Origin: Paractinoplanes rishiriensis
Lineage (GTDB): Bacteria > Actinomycetota > Actinomycetes > Mycobacteriales > Micromonosporaceae
Assembly (NCBI RefSeq): GCF_016862375.1
Contig: NZ_BOMV01000069.1
Span: 62,001 to 126,000, forward strand
DNA: 64,000 nucleotides
Direction: 5' to 3'
Position numbers and translations under genes: made by a program. The notes under the pieces are model-generated. The model saw nothing but the letters and a program-made list of their open reading frames with translations, was not told where the DNA came from and searched no databases. Below, piece after piece: positions 59,137 to 64,000 of this stretch. The stretch's first letter is position 1, and every line of letters begins with the position of its first letter.

Positions 59137-60663
59137 TCAGCTTGATTTCCACAATCGGATGAGGGCGTACGACCGCCACGGGCGCCACCGTTCGGCATAC
59201 TCGGCGAGAGCCTTCGGGGTGGCCGGCAGCCCGAGAGCCGCCGCACCCCGCCGCACCGCCAGATCGGTCGGCAGAAAGACATCCGGGTCACCGATCGCGC
59301 GCATCGCCACATAACCGGCGGTCCACGCCCCGATCCCCGGCAGTTCGAGCAGCCGGGCGACCGATTCGTCCCGATCCGCCCCCGGATCCAGATCGATCTT
59401 GCCGGCCGCGACGGCCTCGGCCAGCGCCCGGATGGTCTGCCGCCGCGCCACCGGCATCCCGAACGCGGAATCCGGCAGCTCGGCGACCGCAGCCGCGGTG
59501 GGAAACCCAATCAGACCTGAGTCTGATGCGCCCCGGCCGGGTACGGCGGGAGAATCGGAGCGCGAGCCGTCCCCGCCAGGTGCGGCGGCGGAGCCGGGGA
59601 GGGCTTCCGCGGAGGCGGTTCGCAGGTCGGCGGATTGGTGTGCGCGGATCAGGCGGGTCAGGGTTGTGCGGGCGCCGGTCACGCTGACCTGCTGGCCAAC
59701 GACCGCTCGCACCGCCATCTCGAAGCCGTCCACCGCGCGCGGCACCCGGACTCCGGGCTCGGCGTGCACGGCGGCGGCGAGCGCGGGATCCGCACCCAGC
59801 GTGGCATCGACGGCGTCCGGGTCGGCGTCCAGATCGAACAGCCGGCGGCAGCGGGCCACGGCCGGCGCGAGGTCGCGCACGTCCGCCATCCTCAGCTGCG
59901 CGGAGACCCAGCGGTCGGCCGGGGTGAGTGCGACCGTCGCGGTTCCGTGCGGCAAGGTCAAACCGCGGTGGTACGTGGCACCGGACCGTTCCTCGACGCC
60001 GGGTAGAGCGCGCAGTTCGAGGAAGTCGAGCAGGGAGGGGATGTGCAGTGGCGAACGATAGGCGAGCCTGAGGTGGATCGTGCCGGACTCGGTCTGCCGG
60101 GCCGGGCGGCGGTCGCGCAGCTGGCTCGGCGCCTGCGCGTACACCTGCAGGATTGTGTCGTTGAACTGTCTGACGCTGCCGAAACCCGCGGCGAACGCGA
60201 TGTCGGCGAGGCCCAGGTCGGTGGTCTCGATCAGGATGCGCGCGGTCTGGGCCCGCTGCGCCCGGGCAAGGGCCAGGGGGCCGGCGCCCAGTTCCGCGGT
60301 GAGCAGGCGGTGCAGGTGGCGTTCCGTGTAGCCGAGGCGGCTTGCCAGGCCGGGCACGCCCTCGCGGTCGACCACGCCGTCGCCGATCAGGCGCATAGCC
60401 CGCCCGACCAGGTCGGCGCGCACGTCCCACTCGGGCGAGCCGGGTGCGGCGTCCGGGCGGCAACGCTTGCACGCGCGGAAGCCGGCTCGCTGGGCGGCGG
60501 CCGCGCTGGGATAGAAGGTGACGTTCTCGCGCTTGGGCGTGATGGCCGGGCAGGACGGCCGGCAGTAGATGCGGGTGCTGGTCACGGCCGTGAAGAACCA
60601 GCCGTCGAACCGCTGGTCCCGGCTGTCCACGGCCCGGTAGCACCGTTCGAAGTCCAGTTCCAT
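59137..60663 (-). CDS. alkA: Ada-AlkA fusion: methyl sensor plus DNA-3-methyladenine glycosylase
   Basis: A 508-residue protein. The Ada zinc domain has Cys34, Cys38, Cys65 and Cys68 (YCRPSCPA, CKRC), where one cysteine takes methyl groups from DNA phosphotriesters. An AraC-type HTH pair follows (about 85-180, GLASRLGYTERHLHRLL and DIAFAAGFGSVRQFNDTI). A 3-methyladenine glycosylase domain has LLELPGIGAWTAGYVAMRAIGDPDVFLPTDLAVRRG (helix-hairpin-helix and catalytic Asp), with a Ser/Gly-rich insert of about 45 residues near 380-425. It senses methylation and excises alkylated bases. ATG 60663 is preferred to starts further upstream in the divergent promoter region. Confidence 0.92.
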   Translation of the reverse strand: MELDFERCYRAVDSRDQRFDGWFFTAVTSTRIYCRPSCPAITPKRENVTFYPSAAAAQRAGFRACKRCRPDAAPGSPEWDVRADLVGRAMRLIGDGVVDREGVPGLASRLGYTERHLHRLLTAELGAGPLALARAQRAQTARILIETTDLGLADIAFAAGFGSVRQFNDTILQVYAQAPSQLRDRRPARQTESGTIHLRLAYRSPLHIPSLLDFLELRALPGVEERSGATYHRGLTLPHGTATVALTPADRWVSAQLRMADVRDLAPAVARCRRLFDLDADPDAVDATLGADPALAAAVHAEPGVRVPRAVDGFEMAVRAVVGQQVSVTGARTTLTRLIRAHQSADLRTASAEALPGSAAAPGGDGSRSDSPAVPGRGASDSGLIGFPTAAAVAELPDSAFGMPVARRQTIRALAEAVAAGKIDLDPGADRDESVARLLELPGIGAWTAGYVAMRAIGDPDVFLPTDLAVRRGAAALGLPATPKALAEYAERWRPWRSYALIRLWKSS

Positions 60664-60724
60664 GCCGTTGAGTCTGCTCCGATCGGGGGCATTCGGCTGG
60701 CGGGATTCGGACATGGTTGTGCGT

Positions 60725-60768
60725 GTCAACTCCGGTTGACGCGCGCGGCTTCGTCAACTACGGTTGAC
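60725..60768 (+). promoter_or_regulatory. promoter overlapped by twin GTCAAC-N4-GTTGAC palindromes
   Basis: The perfect palindromes GTCAAC-TCCG-GTTGAC (60725-60740) and GTCAAC-TACG-GTTGAC (60753-60768) are 28 bp apart. TTGACG (60736-60741) and TACGGT (60759-60764), 17 bp apart, form the promoter. The -10 is six bases before ATG 60771. A repressor on both sites would cover -35 and -10. Confidence 0.85.
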
Positions 60769-60770
60769 AC

Positions 60771-61580
60771 ATGAAGGCGTTGAGGAGCGACATCCGCTAC
60801 CGGACCTATGCGACGGCGGGCGGCGGGCCGAAACTTGTGCTGCTGCACGGTGGCCTGCAGACGTCCGCGAACTTCACGCGTCTCGCCGAGCTGCTGGCGA
60901 CCGCGTTCACCGTGTACGTGCCGGACCGGCGCGGGCGGGGCCGGAGCGGACCGGCGGCCGACGACCACGGGTTGCGTGCCGAGATCGACGACCTGGCCGC
61001 GGTGCTCGACGAAACGGGGGCGGGCAACGTGTTCGGGCTGAGCTCGGGCGCGGTCATTGCGCTCAACGCCGCGCTCGAACTGCCGGCGATCCGGCGGCTC
61101 GCGCTCTACGAGCCGCCACTGCGCCTCGGTGCGGACGATCCGGTGGCCTGGCGGCCCCGATTCGAGAAAGAGCTGGCTGCCGGGCGTACTGCTGCTGCAT
61201 TTGTCACGGTCTCCAAGGGCACAGGCGATTTGCGGTACGCGCCCAGAGCCGCCCTGATTCCACTCGCCGCACTGTTTCTCCGGGCCGAGCGCTGGTCCGG
61301 CACGGGTGAGGTGGGCCGGCTCGTCCCCACGATGCTGCTGGACGCGGCCGTCGTGGAGGACGCGTCCGGACCGTTCGACCGATACGCGGCGATCACGGCG
61401 GAGACCCTGCTGCTCGGGGGTGCGCGCTCCGCGTCGTACCTCAAACGGGTTTTGACCGGTCTGGAAGCGGTCGTGCCGCGGGTGCGCCGGGTGACCCTGG
61501 ACGGGGTGGGTCATCTCGCCGCCGACAATCACGGCAAGCCCGGACTCGTCGCGGCGGAACTGCGCAAGTTCCTCGGTTAG
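60771..61580 (+). CDS. alpha/beta hydrolase
   Basis: A 269-residue alpha/beta-hydrolase: LVLLHGGLQTSANF (oxyanion region), VPDRRGRGRSGP, nucleophile elbow VFGLSSGAVIALNAAL (Ser in G-L-S-S-G) and the catalytic His in LDGVGHLAADNHG. The substrate is unknown. The promoter just upstream carries two identical palindromes, so the gene is tightly regulated, probably by a TetR-type protein not encoded next to it. The gene is divergent from ada-alkA. Confidence 0.88.
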   Translation: MKALRSDIRYRTYATAGGGPKLVLLHGGLQTSANFTRLAELLATAFTVYVPDRRGRGRSGPAADDHGLRAEIDDLAAVLDETGAGNVFGLSSGAVIALNAALELPAIRRLALYEPPLRLGADDPVAWRPRFEKELAAGRTAAAFVTVSKGTGDLRYAPRAALIPLAALFLRAERWSGTGEVGRLVPTMLLDAAVVEDASGPFDRYAAITAETLLLGGARSASYLKRVLTGLEAVVPRVRRVTLDGVGHLAADNHGKPGLVAAELRKFLG

Positions 61581-61588
61581 CGGCTGCG

Positions 61589-61594
61589 TAGACT
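61589..61594 (+). promoter_or_regulatory. -10 box upstream of ychF
   Basis: TAGACT lies eight bases before GTG 61603; no Shine-Dalgarno is seen. Confidence 0.4.
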
Positions 61595-61602
61595 GGCGTT
61601 CC

Positions 61603-62688
61603 GTGAGCCTCACCATCGGAATCGTCGGCCTGCCCAATGTCGGCAAGAGCACCCTGTTCAACGCCCTGACCAAGAACGACGTGCTCGCCGCGAACTATCC
61701 GTTCGCGACGATCGAGCCGAACGTCGGCGTCGTCGGGTTGCCGGACGACCGGCTGGAGAAGCTCGCCGCCCTCTTCCAGAGCGAAAAGATCATCCCGGCG
61801 CCGGTGAGCTTCGTCGACATCGCCGGCCTGGTCCGCGGCGCGTCGAAGGGTCAGGGCCGGGGCAACGCGTTCCTGGCCAACATCCGCGACGCGTCCGCGA
61901 TCTGCCAGGTGGTGCGCGCGTTCTCCGACCCGAACGTGCTGCACGTGGACGGCAAGATCTCGCCGGCCGACGACATCGAGACGATCAACACCGAGCTCAT
62001 CCTGGCCGACCTGCAAACGGTGGAGAAGGCCCTGCCCCGCCTGCAGAAGGAGGCCAAGCTCAAGAAGGAGAAGGCCCCCGCGGCGGCCGCGGCCGAAGCA
62101 GCGTTCAAGCTGCTCAACGACGGCGTGACCCTCTACCAGGGCGCGGCCGGCGCGGGCATCGACGTGGCCCTGCTGGCCGAGTTGCACCTGCTGACCACCA
62201 AGCCGTTCCTGTACGTCTTCAACGTCGACGAGGCCGAATTGGGCAACGCCGCGTTCCTGGACGAACTGCGCGCGCTGGTGGCCCCCGCCGAGGCCATCTT
62301 CATGGACGCGAAGATCGAGTCCGAGCTGATCGACCTGGACCCCGAGGAGGCCCAGGAGCTCCTGGAGTCCACCGGCCAGACCGAGCCGGGCCTCAACCAG
62401 CTGATCCGTGTCGGCTTCGACACGCTGGGCCTGCAGACATACCTGACCGCGGGCCCCAAGGAGGCGCGCGCGTGGGTGATCCCGCGCAACGCGACGGCCC
62501 CCGAGGCGGCCGGCGTCATCCACAGTGACTTCCAGAGGGGCTTCATCAAGGCCGAAATCGTCAGCTTCGACGAATTGATGGCAGCGGGCTCGATGTCCGC
62601 GGCGAAGGCGGCCGGCAAGGTCCGCATGGAGGGCAAGGACTACATCATGAAAGACGGCGACGTGGTCGAGTTCAGGTTCAACGTCTGA
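61603..62688 (+). CDS. ychF: YchF/OLA1 redox-regulated ATPase
   Basis: A 361-residue Obg-like P-loop protein: [20 protein letters not shown] (G1), [22 protein letters not shown] (G3), FNVDEAEL (the NxxE form that favours ATP over GTP), and a C-terminal TGS domain ([34 protein letters not shown]). It binds ribosomes and takes part in stress and translation control. Universally conserved. GTG 61603 gives the canonical N-terminus. Confidence 0.96.
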   Translation: MSLTIGIVGLPNVGKSTLFNALTKNDVLAANYPFATIEPNVGVVGLPDDRLEKLAALFQSEKIIPAPVSFVDIAGLVRGASKGQGRGNAFLANIRDASAICQVVRAFSDPNVLHVDGKISPADDIETINTELILADLQTVEKALPRLQKEAKLKKEKAPAAAAAEAAFKLLNDGVTLYQGAAGAGIDVALLAELHLLTTKPFLYVFNVDEAELGNAAFLDELRALVAPAEAIFMDAKIESELIDLDPEEAQELLESTGQTEPGLNQLIRVGFDTLGLQTYLTAGPKEARAWVIPRNATAPEAAGVIHSDFQRGFIKAEIVSFDELMAAGSMSAAKAAGKVRMEGKDYIMKDGDVVEFRFNV

Positions 62689-62825
62689 TTCCGGCCCGAC
62701 GGCTCGACAACTCCCTGCGCCAGTGGTGATGCTGACCTCCGATGTCGACGACATGGTCAAGCTGCGCGGGAAGCGGGTCCGGATCATCGGTCTGTAGGCG
62801 GCGGCCGGTCCTCCGCGAGTCGGAC

Positions 62826-62831
62826 TACGGT
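62826..62831 (+). promoter_or_regulatory. -10 box of a leaderless promoter
   Basis: TACGGT lies six bases before GTG 62838. Confidence 0.55.
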
Positions 62832-62837
62832 GGCCGG

Positions 62838-63338
62838 GTGATTATCCGAGACGCTTCGGGCGCGGACTGGCCGGCCATCTATCCGTTCTTCCGCGAGATC
62901 GTTGCGGCGGGGGATTCGTACGCCTATCCGGAAGATCTTGGGTTGGAGCAGGCCCGCGAATGGTGGATGGAGCGGGCGCCCGGTCGGACGGTGGTGGCGG
63001 TGGACGGGGCGGTGGTGCTCGGCAGCGCCAAGATGGGGCCCAACCGGCCGGGGCGTGGGGCGCACGTGGCCACCGCCAGTTTCATGGTTGATCCGGCGCA
63101 CTCGGGGCGTGGTGTTGGGCGGGCGCTGGGCGAGTATGTCGTGGCGTGGGCGCGGGCCGGTGGGTACCGCAGCATTCAGTTCAACGCCGTCGTGGAGACC
63201 AACGAGATTGCCGTACGCCTGTGGCGCTCGCTCGGGTTCGAGGTGCTGGCCACGGTGCCGGAAGCGTTCGACCACCCGGAGCATGGCCTGGTCGGGCTGC
63301 ACGTGATGTTTCTGAACCTGCGCGAGTCGCGAGCCTGA
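62838..63338 (+). CDS. GNAT-family acetyltransferase
   Basis: A 166-residue GNAT enzyme: IIRDASGADWPAIYPFFREIVAAGDSYAYPEDLG, VLGSAKMGPNRPGRGAHVATASFMVDPAHSGRGVGRALGEYVVAWAR (acetyl-CoA motif HSGRGVGRALG), FNAVVETNEIAVRLWRSLGFEVL and a HPEHGLVGLHVMFLNL ending typical of the L-amino acid/toxin-type acetyltransferases near PAT. GTG 62838 is leaderless by the -10 pattern. The next gene starts 18 bp after its stop and has its own -10-like box. Confidence 0.88.
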   Translation: MIIRDASGADWPAIYPFFREIVAAGDSYAYPEDLGLEQAREWWMERAPGRTVVAVDGAVVLGSAKMGPNRPGRGAHVATASFMVDPAHSGRGVGRALGEYVVAWARAGGYRSIQFNAVVETNEIAVRLWRSLGFEVLATVPEAFDHPEHGLVGLHVMFLNLRESRA

Positions 63339-63344
63339 CGGGGC

Positions 63345-63350
63345 AGCATG
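63345..63350 (+). promoter_or_regulatory. -10-like box
   Basis: CAGCAT is six bases before ATG 63357; one base off TANNNT. Confidence 0.35.
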
Positions 63351-63356
63351 GAGGGT

Positions 63357-63893
63357 ATGTCAATCGCGCCCGAGCAGGTGCAGGCGCCGGCAACCGACGC
63401 GGTGTTGTTCCGGTCGTCGCCGGTGCGGACGTTTGTGGTGGTGTTCGTGTTGCTGATGGTGTCGTTCGGGCTGGTGTCGCCGATTGTGGCGCTGGTGTCC
63501 GGCGGGACCGGGAACCCCTGGTGGCACACCGCCATTCAGGCGGGAGCGATCAGCCTGCTCGCCTCGGGATGCTACGCGTGGTCGATCCGGGGGGCGCTGA
63601 CCACGTGGGTGCGGGTCTCGTCGGGTGGGCTGGAGCTGGCCGCCCAGGGCAGCGACCCGATCCTGCTGGCCTGGGCGGACATCTCGGCCGTGGTGGTGCG
63701 GCGGGTGGGTTTGCGCTCGGTGCTCGAGGTCACGCCGGTCGACCTGGACCGGGTGCACCCGGTGCAGGACGAGGACCTCGGTGGACCGCCGATGAGCGAG
63801 ACCGCCGACGTGCCCGCCTTCACAGCCGACCTCAGCGAGCTCTGGCCGGGGCCGCGGGCGCTGCGCCGCGAGCTTGACCGCCGGATGAGCTAA
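63357..63893 (+). CDS. two-helix membrane protein with PH-like segment
   Basis: A 178-residue protein with two membrane helices (TFVVVFVLLMVSFGLVSPIVALV and WHTAIQAGAISLLASGCYAW). A cytoplasmic strand-rich part follows (TTWVRVSSGGLELAAQGSDPILLAWADISAVVVRRVGLRSVLEVTPVD) that resembles the PH-like domains often attached to such helices, then a helical C-terminus. The function is unknown. It converges on the Gly-rich gene at the window end. Confidence 0.65.
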   Translation: MSIAPEQVQAPATDAVLFRSSPVRTFVVVFVLLMVSFGLVSPIVALVSGGTGNPWWHTAIQAGAISLLASGCYAWSIRGALTTWVRVSSGGLELAAQGSDPILLAWADISAVVVRRVGLRSVLEVTPVDLDRVHPVQDEDLGGPPMSETADVPAFTADLSELWPGPRALRRELDRRMS

Positions 63894-63895
63894 AG

Positions 63896-64000
63896 CTAGA
63901 AGTCGAAGCCGCCGCCAAAATCGCCGCCGCCGAAGTCACCGCCGCCGAAGTCGCCGCCGCCCATGTCGCCGCTCGCGTCGCCGCCGAAGTCGCCGGCGTT
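63896..64000 (-). CDS. C-terminus of a Gly/Asp/Phe-rich protein (partial)
   Basis: The last 34 codons of a minus-strand gene that runs off the window. They read as repeated GGGDF and GGDF units ending FDF and a TAG stop (63896-63898). Similar Gly-rich tails end several actinobacterial membrane proteins, but too little is present to name it. Confidence 0.7.
   Translation of the reverse strand, partial: NAGDFGGDASGDMGGGDFGGGDFGGGDFGGGFDF

Overview
This window looks like chromosomal DNA of a high-GC filamentous actinobacterium, most likely a member of the Micromonosporaceae close to Actinoplanes. The reasons are the very GC-rich third codon positions, frequent GTG starts, a mycothiol biosynthesis gene (mshB), a type VII secretion mycosin operon, a mycobacterial-style succinate dehydrogenase, and many leaderless TANNNT promoters. 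I found no rRNA, tRNA, CRISPR array, transposase or phage gene. Genus placement is inference from gene content.

Layout. 0.1-2.3 kb: two small-molecule methyltransferases around a nitrilase-family hydrolase. 3.1-3.8 kb: a one-pass membrane protein behind a tiny leader ORF. 8.9-3.8 kb (minus): a type VII secretion accessory operon (WXG100-like protein, Pro/Gly-rich PPE-like protein, mycosin protease, SIMPL protein, DUF4407 membrane protein). 10.4-9.0 kb (minus): ferredoxin fdxA coupled to dapC (lysine/diaminopimelate synthesis). 10.5-15.3 kb: acetyltransferase, membrane proteins, a VanW cell-wall protein and mshB. 15.4-20.4 kb: an S9-like protein that has lost its catalytic residues, then tldD-tldE. 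21.5-25.3 kb: sdhCAB. 25.6-30.1 kb: acetyltransferase, TetR regulator with a divergent MFS drug exporter sharing a perfect palindromic operator, and a methionyl-tRNA synthetase. 30.3-30.9 kb: alkB broken by an 8-bp tandem duplication.

31.3-46.1 kb is the most interesting region: a dense catabolic island. A palindrome-controlled promoter drives a nine-gene, mostly overlapping series (HAAT-type ABC importer with lipoprotein, two short-chain dehydrogenases, an APH-family kinase fused by overlap to an acyl-CoA dehydrogenase, and a TetR regulator). A neighbouring divergent pair of units supplies alcohol dehydrogenase, aldehyde dehydrogenase, a second acyl-CoA dehydrogenase and an acyl-CoA ligase. 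The kinase plus acyl-CoA dehydrogenase pair resembles LvaA/LvaC of levulinate degradation and mammalian ACAD10/11, so I infer breakdown of 4-hydroxy or 4-keto acids (or their lactones or alcohols).

46.1-64 kb is housekeeping and small accessory genes: Nudix enzymes, a PCD-like protein, PH-domain proteins, peptidase E, a nucleotidyltransferase, a G5-domain protein, MarR, ArsR-SRPBCC, a TetR/GNAT pair with twin operators, a 1-kb AT-richer non-coding stretch with a 26-bp inverted repeat ahead of a small membrane protein/HTH-zinc pair, valS, the alkylation-repair genes ogt and ada-alkA, a hydrolase under twin palindromes, ychF, and a Gly-rich protein cut by the window end.

Two themes cross the window. 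Many genes use a TANNNT -10 box exactly six bases before the start codon, which implies leaderless mRNAs. Short exact tandem duplications (8, 13, 15, 18, 19, 21, 27 and 33 bp) recur in coding and intergenic DNA, and in one case break a gene.
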